20,581 nt of DNA from Tissierellia bacterium (GTDB taxonomy: Bacteria > Bacillota > Clostridia > Tissierellales > Sedimentibacteraceae): positions 5,775 to 26,355 of the forward strand of contig JAQVRY010000010.1 in assembly GCA_028700795.1 (NCBI GenBank), written 5' to 3'. Positions 7,384 to 15,820 of this stretch are shown here, in pieces. The notes beneath the pieces are model-generated. The model saw nothing but the letters and a program-made list of their open reading frames with translations. It was not told where the DNA came from and ran no database searches. The translations under genes and the position numbers were made by a program. Every line of letters begins with the position of its first letter. The stretch's first letter is position 1.

Positions 7384-7749
7384 ATGAAGTCATTGGAAGA
7401 ATTAAAAAAGTTAAGAGATGAATCTATAAAGAATGTTGAAATGCGAAATACCGATAAGGACGTGCGTGTTGTGGTTGGAATGGCAACCTGTGGAATATCT
7501 GCAGGAGCAAGACCTGTTTTATCCACATTTGTAGAAGAAGTAGCAAAAAGAAATTTAAATAATGTGTCAGTGGTACAGACCGGTTGCATAGGAATGTGTA
7601 CCTATGAGCCGATAGTTGAAATTTATTCTCCAGGTAAGGAAAAGGTTACTTACATTCATATTGACTCTGAAAAAGCAAAAAGAATTGTGTCCGAACATTT
7701 GGCTAATAACAGAGTTGTAGCTGAATATACAATAGGCTCAGAAAATTAA
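7384..7749 (+). CDS. hndB: Thioredoxin-like ferredoxin-domain hydrogenase subunit (HndB type)
   Basis: This 121-residue protein has a thioredoxin-fold [2Fe-2S] ferredoxin-type domain, resembling HndB of NADP-reducing hydrogenases. An N-terminal helix (about 1-20) precedes the motif ATCGISAGARP (C36) and then TGCIGMCTYEP (C68 and C72). Only three cysteines are visible. The second position of the usual C-x4-C pair is G41, so cluster binding may be altered or absent. From memory, ATCGI(A/S)AGAR is typical of the HndB family, so this is probably a family trait and not a local mutation. It sits between the NuoE-like and NuoF-like genes, so it is very likely part of the same complex. Its exact role is unknown. 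Confidence 0.85.
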   Translation: MKSLEELKKLRDESIKNVEMRNTDKDVRVVVGMATCGISAGARPVLSTFVEEVAKRNLNNVSVVQTGCIGMCTYEPIVEIYSPGKEKVTYIHIDSEKAKRIVSEHLANNRVVAEYTIGSEN

Positions 7750-7770
7750 CGGTAGAAAGCGAGGATGGTT

Positions 7771-9561
7771 ATGAAGATTTTCAGATCTCATGTGTTGGTT
7801 TGCGGAGGAACGGGCTGTAGTTCTTCTAATTCTGCTCTGATTAGGGAAAGATTTATAGAAAAAATAAAAGAAGTAAATTTAGATAATGAGGTACAGGTTA
7901 TCGGTACCGGCTGCTTTGGTCTTTGTGAAGCAGGCCCGGTTGTAATTATATATCCTGAAGGTTCATTTTATGCTCGAATGACTATTGACAGAGTTGATGA
8001 AATAGTTGAAGAGCATTTATTAAAAGGAAGAATAGTAAAAAAATATTTATTTGATGAAAGTATAAAGGATGAGAAACTAAAAGCTCTAAATGAAGTGGAC
8101 TTTTATAAAAAACAAAAGAGGGTCGCACTTCGTAACTGTGGTCTCATAAATCCTGAGAACATTAGCGAGTATATAGCAAGGGACGGATATTTGGCACTTG
8201 GTAAGGTTCTTACGGAAATGACTCCTGATGAAGTTATTAAGTTAGTCAAGGATTCAGGGTTAAAAGGAAGAGGCGGAGCCGGTTTCTCGACAGGAATGAA
8301 ATGGAGCTTTGCAGCCCCCAATAAGGCAGACCAAAAATATGTAATATGCAATGCTGATGAAGGTGACCCGGGAGCATTTATGGACAGAAGTGTTTTGGAA
8401 GGTGACCCTCATGCAGTCTTGGAAGCTATGGCAATAGCGGGTTATGCAATTGGAGCTACAAAAGGATTTATATATGTAAGAGCAGAATATCCTATAGCGG
8501 TTCACAGATTGAAAATTGCAATAGATCAGGCTAGGGAATTAGGTCTTCTAGGGGAAAATTTATTCAATACAGGTTTTGATTTTGATATAGAGATTAGATT
8601 GGGAGCAGGAGCTTTTGTCTGCGGAGAGGAAACAGCTTTGTTGCAGTCATTGGAAGGCAAAAGGGGAATGTCCAGGAACAAACCGCCATTTCCTGCAAAC
8701 AAAGGGTTGTGGGGGAAACCTACAATAATAAATAATGTGGAAACATTGGCAAATATCCCCCAAATAATAATCAAGGGTCCTGAATGGTTTAAAAGTTTCG
8801 GCACCGAAAAATCACCCGGTACAAAAGTATTTGCATTAGGCGGAAAAATTAATAATACCGGTCTTGTTGAAGTACCAATGGGGACAAAATTAAGAGAAGT
8901 TATATATGATATAGGCGGCGGATGTCCTAACGGCAAAGAATTTAAAGCAGTTCAGACAGGAGGACCATCAGGAGGATGCCTTACCAAGGATCACTTAGAT
9001 ATTCCAATAGATTATGAAAATCTTACTGCGGTAGGCTCTATGATGGGCTCCGGCGGTATGATCGTAATGGATGAAGATAATTGTATGGTTGATATTGCAA
9101 GATTTTTCCTTGATTTTACAGTTGATGAATCCTGCGGCAAATGTACTCCATGCAGGGAAGGTACAAAACGAATGCTGGAAATTTTAGATAGAATTACTGA
9201 GGGAAAAGGCACAATGGAGGATCTTGATAAGTTAGAAAAACTTGCAATAAACATCAAGGAAACCTCACTTTGCGGCTTAGGACAGACTGCACCAAATCCT
9301 GTATTATCAACATTAAAATATTTTAGAGATGAATATGAAGCCCATGTTAATGAGAAAAGATGCCCGGCAGGTGTTTGCCAGTCGCTTTTGAATTATATTA
9401 TAACCATGGATTGTAAAGGATGTACGAAATGTGCGAGGATATGTCCTGTAGGAGCTATTGAGGGTAAGGTCAAAGAAATTCATGTAATTGATCAGGACAA
9501 ATGCAGTAAATGTGGTACGTGTATGGAAGCTTGTACTTTCCATGCAATTATAAGGAAGTAG
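7771..9561 (+). CDS. hndC: [FeFe] hydrogenase NAD(P)/FMN subunit, NuoF-like (HndC/HydB type)
   Basis: This is the flavin subunit that exchanges electrons with NAD(H) or NADP(H). The order is an N-terminal thioredoxin-like [2Fe-2S] domain (C11, C16, C48, C52), then the NuoF core with GRGGAGFSTGMKW and CNADEGDPGAFMDR (NAD/FMN binding) and GAGAFVCGEETAL. Next is the [4Fe-4S] site ESCGKCTPCREG with a later cysteine in SLCGLG, and finally a C-terminal two-cluster ferredoxin domain (CKGCTKCARICP, CSKCGTCMEAC). ATG 7771 (596 aa) is preferred because GAGGA lies 5 bases before it. ATG 7765 would add two residues but overlaps that site. The extra N- and C-terminal iron-sulfur domains distinguish it from plain NuoF and are typical of electron-bifurcating or NAD(P)-linked hydrogenases. 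Confidence 0.94.
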   Translation: MKIFRSHVLVCGGTGCSSSNSALIRERFIEKIKEVNLDNEVQVIGTGCFGLCEAGPVVIIYPEGSFYARMTIDRVDEIVEEHLLKGRIVKKYLFDESIKDEKLKALNEVDFYKKQKRVALRNCGLINPENISEYIARDGYLALGKVLTEMTPDEVIKLVKDSGLKGRGGAGFSTGMKWSFAAPNKADQKYVICNADEGDPGAFMDRSVLEGDPHAVLEAMAIAGYAIGATKGFIYVRAEYPIAVHRLKIAIDQARELGLLGENLFNTGFDFDIEIRLGAGAFVCGEETALLQSLEGKRGMSRNKPPFPANKGLWGKPTIINNVETLANIPQIIIKGPEWFKSFGTEKSPGTKVFALGGKINNTGLVEVPMGTKLREVIYDIGGGCPNGKEFKAVQTGGPSGGCLTKDHLDIPIDYENLTAVGSMMGSGGMIVMDEDNCMVDIARFFLDFTVDESCGKCTPCREGTKRMLEILDRITEGKGTMEDLDKLEKLAINIKETSLCGLGQTAPNPVLSTLKYFRDEYEAHVNEKRCPAGVCQSLLNYIITMDCKGCTKCARICPVGAIEGKVKEIHVIDQDKCSKCGTCMEACTFHAIIRK

Positions 9562-9577
9562 AAAGGCTGGTGCAAAC

Positions 9578-11389
9578 ATGGATAAAGTAAATTTAACTAT
9601 AAACGGAATAGAGGTTAGTGTACCAAAAGATTATACAGTGCTTTTGGCAGCTAAGGAAGCAGGTATCGATATACCTACCCTTTGCTATTTAAAGGATATA
9701 AATGAAATAGCTGCATGCAGACTATGTATTGCAGAAGTAACTATAAAAGGTGTTCCAATGAGAAACCTGCCTGCCACCTGTGTGCTTCAAGTTCAAGAAG
9801 GTATGAATGTAAATACGAATACAAAAAGAGTAAGAAATGCTGTTAGAATGAATTTGGAGTTGATACTTGCAAATCACAACAGAGAATGCCTTACCTGTTT
9901 AAGAAACGGTACCTGTGAGCTCCAAAAGCTCTGTGATGAAATGAATATCAGCGATATAGAATTCCAAGGTTCAAAGAGAGATGAAAAAATTGATGATTTG
10001 TCATATTCCATTGTAAGAGATACAAGCAAATGTATTCTCTGCGGAAGATGCGTCAGCACCTGCAGAGACGTTCAAGGAATAGGAATTTTGGACTTTACAA
10101 AGAGAGGATTTGTGACAGAGGTTGCACCGGCATTTGATTACAGCATGAAGGATGTACCTTGCGTATATTGCGGACAGTGCATTCAGGCATGCCCTGTAGC
10201 AGCGTTGAGGGAAAGAACAAATATTGATGATGTATGGGATGCCTTAGATGATCCTGAAAAATATGTAGTGGTGCAAACTGCACCAGGTGTTCGTGCATCA
10301 CTTGGAGAAGAATTTGGGCTGCCTGTGGGAACGGATGTGACCGGCAGGATGGTTGCAGCATTGAAAAGAATTGGTTTTGACAAAGTATTTGATACAAACT
10401 TCTCGGCAGACCTTACAATTTTAGAAGAAGGTACCGAGCTTTTAAGCAGAGTTAAAAACGGCGGCAAGTTACCTATGATAACATCTTGCTCACCGGGTTG
10501 GATTCGTTACTGCGAATTAAATTATCCTGAATTTTTAGATAATTTATCAACATGCAAATCTCCGCAGCAAATGTTTGGTGCAATTGTGAAGTCCTACTAC
10601 GCCGAAAAAGCAGGAATAGACCCCAAAAATATATTCTCTGTATCTGTAATGCCATGTACATCGAAAAAAACAGAAGCAAACAGACCGGAAATGGAAGTAG
10701 ATGGACTGAGAGATGTGGATGTGTCATTGACCACAAGAGAATTGGGGGATATGATTAAACAAGCAAGAATTAATTTTGTAAACCTGCCCAATGAGGAGCC
10801 TGACAGTATATTGGGACAATATACGGGAGCAGGTGCAATCTTTGGTGCAACAGGCGGAGTTATGGAAGCAGCGCTGCGTACGGTTGCAGATATACTGACC
10901 GGTAAGGATTTGGATGACTTTGAGTATCAAGGGGTTAGGGGTCTTGAAGGTGTTAAGGAAGCATCAGTAGTACTTCCCATTGAGGGTAAAGATACCGAAG
11001 TGAAAATTGCAGTTGCCCATGGAACAGCTAATGCGGCGAAGGTATTGGAAGCCGTTAAAAACGGTGAGAAAGAATATCATTTCATAGAGGTTATGGCATG
11101 TCCGGGAGGATGTGTACATGGAGGAGGTCAGTCTCACGTATCTGCAAAGAAAAGGCTTGAAGTTAATCCAAAGAGCAAACGTGCAGATGCATTATACGAG
11201 CTTGATAAATCTTTGCCTCTTAGAAAGTCACACAAAAATCCTGAAGTTATAAAGTTGTATGAAGAATTTTTAAAAGAAGCAAACAGTCACGTTTCTCACA
11301 AATATCTTCACACTCATTACCATAAACGTAATTCCTATGAAATTGAACAACAGGAAGAATATGATAAGTTAATAGAAAAATTGAAATAA
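9578..11389 (+). CDS. hndD: [FeFe] hydrogenase catalytic subunit, group A multimeric type (HndD/HydA)
   Basis: This 603-residue subunit reduces protons or oxidises H2 at the H-cluster. The order is a plant-type [2Fe-2S] site (C36, C47, C50, C68), a His-ligated [4Fe-4S] site (H100, C104, C107, C113), and two [4Fe-4S] sites (C152/155/158/162 and C195/198/201/205). The H-cluster domain follows with L1 TSCSPGW (C304), L2 MPCTSKKTE (C360) and L3 ACPGGCVHGGGQ (C508, C512). The small-subunit-type C terminus ends with a His-rich segment (SHKYLHTHYHKR). All metal ligands are present. Residue 305 is serine where well-studied enzymes have the proton-relay cysteine. The maturation genes hydE, hydF and hydG are not in this window. 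With the three preceding genes it should form a soluble complex coupling H2 to NAD(P)H and possibly ferredoxin. Confidence 0.96.
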   Translation: MDKVNLTINGIEVSVPKDYTVLLAAKEAGIDIPTLCYLKDINEIAACRLCIAEVTIKGVPMRNLPATCVLQVQEGMNVNTNTKRVRNAVRMNLELILANHNRECLTCLRNGTCELQKLCDEMNISDIEFQGSKRDEKIDDLSYSIVRDTSKCILCGRCVSTCRDVQGIGILDFTKRGFVTEVAPAFDYSMKDVPCVYCGQCIQACPVAALRERTNIDDVWDALDDPEKYVVVQTAPGVRASLGEEFGLPVGTDVTGRMVAALKRIGFDKVFDTNFSADLTILEEGTELLSRVKNGGKLPMITSCSPGWIRYCELNYPEFLDNLSTCKSPQQMFGAIVKSYYAEKAGIDPKNIFSVSVMPCTSKKTEANRPEMEVDGLRDVDVSLTTRELGDMIKQARINFVNLPNEEPDSILGQYTGAGAIFGATGGVMEAALRTVADILTGKDLDDFEYQGVRGLEGVKEASVVLPIEGKDTEVKIAVAHGTANAAKVLEAVKNGEKEYHFIEVMACPGGCVHGGGQSHVSAKKRLEVNPKSKRADALYELDKSLPLRKSHKNPEVIKLYEEFLKEANSHVSHKYLHTHYHKRNSYEIEQQEEYDKLIEKLK

Positions 11390-11403
11390 AGTAAGTAAAA
11401 AAT

Positions 11404-11434
11404 ATTCTCTGTAACCAGCAGAGAATTTTTTTTT
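11404..11434 (+). terminator. Intrinsic terminator of the hydrogenase operon
   Basis: ATTCTCTG (11404-11411) and CAGAGAAT (11419-11426) form a perfect 8-bp stem with a 7-base loop, running into nine T's (11426-11434). It lies 14 bases after the hndD stop and separates the operon from pyrC. Confidence 0.93.
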
Positions 11435-11460
11435 GTAATATTTTCTTTATTACCATAATG

Positions 11461-11469
11461 TGTTATAAT
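11461..11469 (+). promoter_or_regulatory. Extended -10 promoter of pyrC
   Basis: TGTTATAAT is a perfect extended -10 element (TGnTATAAT). No good -35 hexamer lies 16-18 bp upstream; the best is TTTTCT at 11441-11446, and extended -10 promoters tolerate this. The predicted start near 11476 leaves a leader of only about 19 bases, too short for a PyrR attenuator. pyrC may therefore escape the control seen at pyrB. Confidence 0.6.
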
Positions 11470-11494
11470 AATGAAGCAAGAGAGCAGGTGAAAA

Positions 11495-12751
11495 ATGCTT
11501 ATAAAAAATGGAAGAATAATAGACCCGGAATCAAAAAGAGATGAAATTGCCGATATATTGGTTGAGGAAGGCATTATCACAAAAATTCATAAGAATATTG
11601 ATATAAAAGATGAAGTTTTTAATGCGAAGGGTAAAATTATAGCCCCTGGATTAATAGATGTGCATGTGCATTTCAGAGAGCCCGGTTTTGAATATAAGGA
11701 AGATATATTATCAGGGTCAAAAGCAGCTGCAAGAGGCGGATTTACAACAGTCGTATGTATGGCTAACACTGCCCCTGTGATAGATAATATTGAAACACTC
11801 AAATATATAAATGATATAAAAAGACATTCACAAATCAATGTTCTCCAAGTTGCAACAGTAACAAAGGGATTAAAGGGTACCGAAATTGTAAATATGGAAG
11901 AATTAAAAAAGTACGGCGCAGCAGGATTTTCTGATGATGGGCTTCCAATAATGGACACCAACATTGTATTGAATGCTATGTTGGAAGCAAAAAGGCTGAA
12001 TTTACCCATAAGCTTTCATGAGGAAGACCCAGGTTTAATATACAACCCCGGAGTAAATGATGGCAAGATATCTGAAAAGCTTGGTGTCAAAGGAGCATCA
12101 CATCTTGCTGAAGATGTGATGGTTGCAAGAGATTGTATAATTGCACTCAAAACAGGTGCAAAAGTTAACTTTCAACATATTAGCTCAGGTTTATCAGTTG
12201 ATATAATAAGGTGGGCTAAGTCAATGGGGGCAAATATTACCGCTGAAGCTTCACCTCATCATTTTTCCATGACGGAAGAGGATATTTTTAATTTTAATAC
12301 AAATGCAAAAATAAATCCTCCCTTAAGGACAGAAAACGATAGAATGAAATTAATTGATGGCTTGAAAGATGGTACTATTGATATAATTGCTACAGATCAT
12401 GCTCCTCACGGCAAGGAAGAAAAAAGCAGGGAATTCAGCAAGGCTCCCAGTGGAATTATTGGTTTGGAAACTGCCTTATCTGTTGGTATTACTTATTTAG
12501 TAAAAAATAATCATCTTACAATTATGCAGCTGTTGGAAAAGATGACAGTAAACCCTGCAAGACTGTATAATTTGCAGTCAGGAATAAAAGAAGGTAAAAA
12601 GTGTGATTTAGTAGTATTTGACATTGACGAAAAATGGATTGTTGATGAATTTTATTCTAAATCAAGCAATTCACCCTTTATAGGCAAAGAATTATGCGGT
12701 AAGGTTATGCTCACCATATGTAACGGTAAAGTTGTTTATAAAGATAAATAA
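11495..12751 (+). CDS. pyrC: Dihydroorotase
   Basis: Dihydroorotase catalyses the third step of pyrimidine synthesis, the reversible cyclisation of carbamoyl aspartate to dihydroorotate. The 418-residue length and motifs fit the class I amidohydrolase type found in Firmicutes. They are the metal-binding DVHVHFREPG (H57 and H59), the conserved GFSDDGLPI segment, metal/substrate histidines in SFHEED and FQHISS, and ATDHAPHG with the catalytic aspartate D301. ATG 11495 follows AGGTG at a short spacing. Unlike many Firmicutes, where pyrC follows pyrB, it stands alone here, 4 kb before the pyrB operon, with its own promoter. Confidence 0.96.
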   Translation: MLIKNGRIIDPESKRDEIADILVEEGIITKIHKNIDIKDEVFNAKGKIIAPGLIDVHVHFREPGFEYKEDILSGSKAAARGGFTTVVCMANTAPVIDNIETLKYINDIKRHSQINVLQVATVTKGLKGTEIVNMEELKKYGAAGFSDDGLPIMDTNIVLNAMLEAKRLNLPISFHEEDPGLIYNPGVNDGKISEKLGVKGASHLAEDVMVARDCIIALKTGAKVNFQHISSGLSVDIIRWAKSMGANITAEASPHHFSMTEEDIFNFNTNAKINPPLRTENDRMKLIDGLKDGTIDIIATDHAPHGKEEKSREFSKAPSGIIGLETALSVGITYLVKNNHLTIMQLLEKMTVNPARLYNLQSGIKEGKKCDLVVFDIDEKWIVDEFYSKSSNSPFIGKELCGKVMLTICNGKVVYKDK

Positions 12752-12773
12752 TATCCAAATGCGATAATTTACA

Positions 12774-12779
12774 TATAAT
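12774..12779 (+). promoter_or_regulatory. Possible -10 box for the desulfurase gene
   Basis: A perfect TATAAT lies in the 59-base gap after pyrC, but no -35 or extended -10 element accompanies it. If used, transcription would start near 12786, downstream of the alternative ATG at 12778. That would support ATG 12811 as the real start. Confidence 0.3.
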
Positions 12780-12810
12780 GAAATTGAAATTAAAAACAGC
12801 AGGTGATATT

Positions 12811-13947
12811 ATGATATATTTAGATAATGCAGCTACAACATTTCCAAAGCCTTCATCAGTTTATAAAAGCGTAATGAGAGCAATGACTGTTTACGGAGCA
12901 AATCCTGGCAGGGGAAGCCATGCAATGGCAATTGAAGGTGCCAGAATTATTTATGAGACCAGAGAGTTGTTAGCTGAACTTTTCAACTTAGATGATCCAA
13001 TGAGAGTAATTTTTACATTTAACGCAACAGACAGTTTAAATATTGCCATAAAAGGCATTTTAAATTCGGGAGACCATGTGGTTACTACTGAAATGGAGCA
13101 TAATTCTGTTTTAAGACCTATTAAGAAATTAGAAAGCTCAGGAGTAGAAAATACAATTGTAAGATGTGCTTCAGACGGGACAATAAATTTGGTTGATTTG
13201 GAAAGTGCAATAAAAGACAATACTAAATTGATTGTAACAACACATGTCTCAAATTTAACAGGTACTATATTTCCAGCAGAAGAAATTGGTAAAATATGTA
13301 AAAAACATAATATACTATATTTGTTAGATGCATCACAAAGTGCAGGAGTTTTACCTATTGACATAAAGAAATATAATATAAGCTTTTTAGCAATGCCCGG
13401 TCATAAGGGATTATTAGGCCCTCAGGGAACAGGAGCCCTTCTTATAAATAGTGATATGCAAATTGAAAAGTTAAAAGAAGGGGGTACTGGAAGTCAGTCC
13501 AGCAGCTTAGAGCATCCCAATTTTTATCCCGACAAATTAGAAGCGGGTACACATAACTTGCCGGGTATTGCCGGATTAAATGCAGGACTTAAGTATATTT
13601 TAAACAGGGGCATAGAATCGATTTACAGCCACGAAAAAGGTCTTTTGGACATATTCATTGCAGAAATGAGAAAAAACCCTAAAATCAAAATATACGGCCC
13701 TGAATCCATTGAGCACAGAATTGGTGTTGTTCCTATTAATATAAATGGTATGGATTCTTCCGAAGTTGCAGATATTTTAGATACGGAATATAGAATTGCC
13801 GTTAGACCCGGACTCCATTGTGCTCCATTAGCTCACAAGGCTATTGGAACAGAAAAATTAGGTGCTGTTAGATTTGGGGTAGGTCCTTTTAATAAAATCA
13901 CAGACATTATGGCTGCTGTAGATGCATTAAATAAAATTTCAGGATAG
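12811..13947 (+). CDS. Cysteine desulfurase / selenocysteine lyase-like class V aminotransferase-fold enzyme
   Basis: This is a pyridoxal-phosphate enzyme of the NifS/SufS/CsdA superfamily, closest in pattern to the uncharacterised subfamily TIGR01977 (from memory). Features are the N terminus MIYLDNAATTFPKP, the PLP contacts TEMEHNS and DASQSAG, the Schiff-base lysine K199 in MPGHKGLLGPQGTG, and C337 in RPGLHCAPLAH at the position of the catalytic persulfide cysteine. It probably removes sulfur (or selenium) from cysteine (or selenocysteine); the substrate cannot be read from sequence. ATG 12811 (378 aa) is preferred, because CAGGTGA precedes it and the protein then starts at the family N terminus. 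ATG 12778 lacks a ribosome binding site. The YedF gene 1.9 kb downstream is a plausible acceptor. Confidence 0.88.
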   Translation: MIYLDNAATTFPKPSSVYKSVMRAMTVYGANPGRGSHAMAIEGARIIYETRELLAELFNLDDPMRVIFTFNATDSLNIAIKGILNSGDHVVTTEMEHNSVLRPIKKLESSGVENTIVRCASDGTINLVDLESAIKDNTKLIVTTHVSNLTGTIFPAEEIGKICKKHNILYLLDASQSAGVLPIDIKKYNISFLAMPGHKGLLGPQGTGALLINSDMQIEKLKEGGTGSQSSSLEHPNFYPDKLEAGTHNLPGIAGLNAGLKYILNRGIESIYSHEKGLLDIFIAEMRKNPKIKIYGPESIEHRIGVVPININGMDSSEVADILDTEYRIAVRPGLHCAPLAHKAIGTEKLGAVRFGVGPFNKITDIMAAVDALNKISG

Positions 13948-13962
13948 ATATAAGAGTGTACT

Positions 13963-13996
13963 AAGGAGATGTCCCCAATTAACGGGGACACACCTT
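13963..13996. repeat. GGGGACAC repeat, copy 2, as a hairpin
   Basis: AAGG...CCTT ends (13963-13966 and 13993-13996) enclose TGTCCCC (13970-13976) and GGGGACA (13984-13990), a perfect 7-bp stem with loop AATTAAC. It begins 16 bases after the desulfurase stop and could serve as a weak terminator, though only a short CCTTTATT follows. The right half is identical to copy 1 at the window start. Insertion of a mobile palindrome is the likely origin. Confidence 0.6.
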
Positions 13997-14053
13997 TATT
14001 GCAAGAATGTCCTTAAAATTTAAGAATTTATTAATGTAATTCCAGTTATATTT

Positions 14054-14062
14054 TGGTATAAT
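14054..14062 (+). promoter_or_regulatory. Extended -10 promoter of the DUF5711-cvpA-yedF-DUF951 operon
   Basis: TGGTATAAT is a perfect extended -10 element, 28 bases before the ATG at 14091. No convincing -35 box is visible at the right distance. The four following genes are spaced by 11-18 bases and are probably transcribed from here. Confidence 0.6.
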
Positions 14063-14090
14063 TAATTAACAAAAATTTACAGGGTGATAT

Positions 14091-15146
14091 ATGAAAAAGA
14101 TAGTATTATTTATTATGATAATTTTAATTTTTATAGTTGCCGTTTTTTATTCTCCATATGTCAAAGATTTTTTTGAAGCCATAGATGAAAAAAAGGTATA
14201 TAAGATTGAAAATATAAAAACGACAGAAATTAATACACTTGAAGAGTTTAAGTTTTTTGACAGCGGTATAATATCATATAATAATCAAAAAATAGTTTAT
14301 ACTGATTTAGATAATAAAGTTTTGTGGGAAAATGAGAATAAAGAATTTTCTAACAAGGTGTTTGTTACAGACAATTATATTTTTAAACAAACAAAAAACA
14401 ATTTAATAGTGTTGGACAAAAATAATCAAGAGTACGTAATAACTGAAATTGATGGGAATATTATAAATGTTTCACGTGAAAATGGTAAGACTGGAATGAT
14501 GGTTAAAGGGAATGGACAAACCCTGTATATATTGAACGAAAACAATGAAGTCGTTGTGGATAGCAAAGAATTCAATGATATAATAACTGGAATATCTATT
14601 AGTGATAAATCGGAAGCATATTCACTTACCACTTTGACTTTTGAAAATGGAGCTCCCGTCAATACTTTATATTATAATCTTATAGACGATGTGGAATTGT
14701 GGAATTCATCTATATCAAACGAAATTATCCTTAAGACAAAAGTTGTTAATAACAATGTAATAGTTGTTGGAACAGAAAATATTTATTTTTATAATAATAA
14801 CGGAAAATTAATGTGGAAGAACAGTATATACAATAAAATACTTGATTATGAAATATCACAGGATAAAATTAATATATTATTTGAAAAAGGTGAATCTGCT
14901 GAATTATTATCTTATAATTTTGAGGGCAAGGTTATGGAAATCCAAACATCGCCTTTTGGAGCGCAAAGCTTGAAAATAGTTGATAATAAAACATTTGTTT
15001 ATAATGATAATACGATTTATTTGCTTCACGGTAATAAAATTGATAAGATATTCGAGGAGACTGAATGGTTTGAAGACTTCTTGATTGAAGGAAATAACAT
15101 CTATATTCTATTTAAAAACAAGATTATGACAGGACAAATAAAATAA
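14091..15146 (+). CDS. DUF5711-like membrane-anchored beta-propeller-type protein, function unknown
   Basis: This 351-residue protein has an uncleaved-looking N-terminal membrane helix (about residues 4-22, preceded by MKK). A long extracytoplasmic part is rich in short beta-strand repeats. Segments such as NKVLWENENKE, NNLIVLDKNNQ, GNGQTLYILNENN, NNGKLMWKNS and DNTIYLLHGN recur in a PQQ-like or WD-like propeller pattern. No catalytic motif is visible. I match it to DUF5711, a clostridial family often next to CvpA genes, from memory and not by search. The ATG at 14091 follows CAGGGTGAT. A parS-like site lies inside the gene at 14468-14483, in the codons for VSREN. Confidence 0.75.
   Translation: MKKIVLFIMIILIFIVAVFYSPYVKDFFEAIDEKKVYKIENIKTTEINTLEEFKFFDSGIISYNNQKIVYTDLDNKVLWENENKEFSNKVFVTDNYIFKQTKNNLIVLDKNNQEYVITEIDGNIINVSRENGKTGMMVKGNGQTLYILNENNEVVVDSKEFNDIITGISISDKSEAYSLTTLTFENGAPVNTLYYNLIDDVELWNSSISNEIILKTKVVNNNVIVVGTENIYFYNNNGKLMWKNSIYNKILDYEISQDKINILFEKGESAELLSYNFEGKVMEIQTSPFGAQSLKIVDNKTFVYNDNTIYLLHGNKIDKIFEETEWFEDFLIEGNNIYILFKNKIMTGQIK
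14468..14483. promoter_or_regulatory. parS: parS-like ParB-binding site
   Basis: TGTTTCACGTGAAAAT matches the B. subtilis-type parS consensus TGTTTCACGTGAAACA at 14 of 16 positions, and the central 12 bases TTTCACGTGAAA are a perfect palindrome. CACGTG occurs nowhere else that I could find in this AT-rich window. The site is inside a coding gene, as parS sites often are. It lies about 8 kb from parB, in the origin-proximal region where parS clusters are expected. Confidence 0.8.
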
Positions 15147-15164
15147 ATTAGAAGGGGGAAAATA

Positions 15165-15809
15165 ATGGTAATTGATGTTATTATAGTAATATTTGTAGGA
15201 TACTTGTTTTTCCAGGGATACAGGAAAGGGTTCATATTAACCGTGTTTGACACATTGGGTATAATAATTTCGTTTTTCTTAAGCAGAGAAATGTATCATT
15301 TTGCAGAGAATTTTTTACTCAACAATACAAAGCTATTTGTAAAACTGCATGATTATTTTGAAGCGAAACTTTCAGTAAGTACAGTTAATAATATTAGTAA
15401 AATTCCTGTTGAACTGCAGAAGTTTGTAAATAACATAATGGCAAGCGAAGCTTCTGATACTTTTGCTATTTTTGTAGACAATATGAGCCTTTTAGTAATA
15501 AGGTCAATAAGCTTTGTTGTAACATTCTTGGCAATATATGCAATACTGCTTATTTTGACAACTATTATTAATACTGTAATGAAACTGCCTTTATTGAATC
15601 TTACAAACAGGTTATTAGGAGCTTTTATGGGAATAGTAAAAAGTGTCATACTTTTATATTTGATTTTTGCATTAGCTACTCCTTTAATAAGCTTTATGTA
15701 CGATAAACCTTTGGCACAATCCGTTTTGGATTCTGAATCAAGCAAAATATTTTATGACAACAATATTATACTGAATTATTTATCATATAAAGGTTTTTAT
15801 GAAAATTAA
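15165..15809 (+). CDS. CvpA family integral membrane protein
   Basis: This 214-residue membrane protein has hydrophobic segments at about 2-17, 24-40, 112-138 and 152-177. The N terminus has the CvpA pattern DVIIVIFVGYLFFQGYRKGF. Members are named after the E. coli colicin V production protein; their biochemical role is unresolved. A longer loop (about 43-110) separates the second and third helices. The ATG follows GAAGGGGGA. It lies 18 bases after the DUF5711 gene and 11 bases before yedF, so co-expression with both is likely. Confidence 0.8.
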   Translation: MVIDVIIVIFVGYLFFQGYRKGFILTVFDTLGIIISFFLSREMYHFAENFLLNNTKLFVKLHDYFEAKLSVSTVNNISKIPVELQKFVNNIMASEASDTFAIFVDNMSLLVIRSISFVVTFLAIYAILLILTTIINTVMKLPLLNLTNRLLGAFMGIVKSVILLYLIFALATPLISFMYDKPLAQSVLDSESSKIFYDNNIILNYLSYKGFYEN

Positions 15810-15820
15810 CGGAGGAAAAA

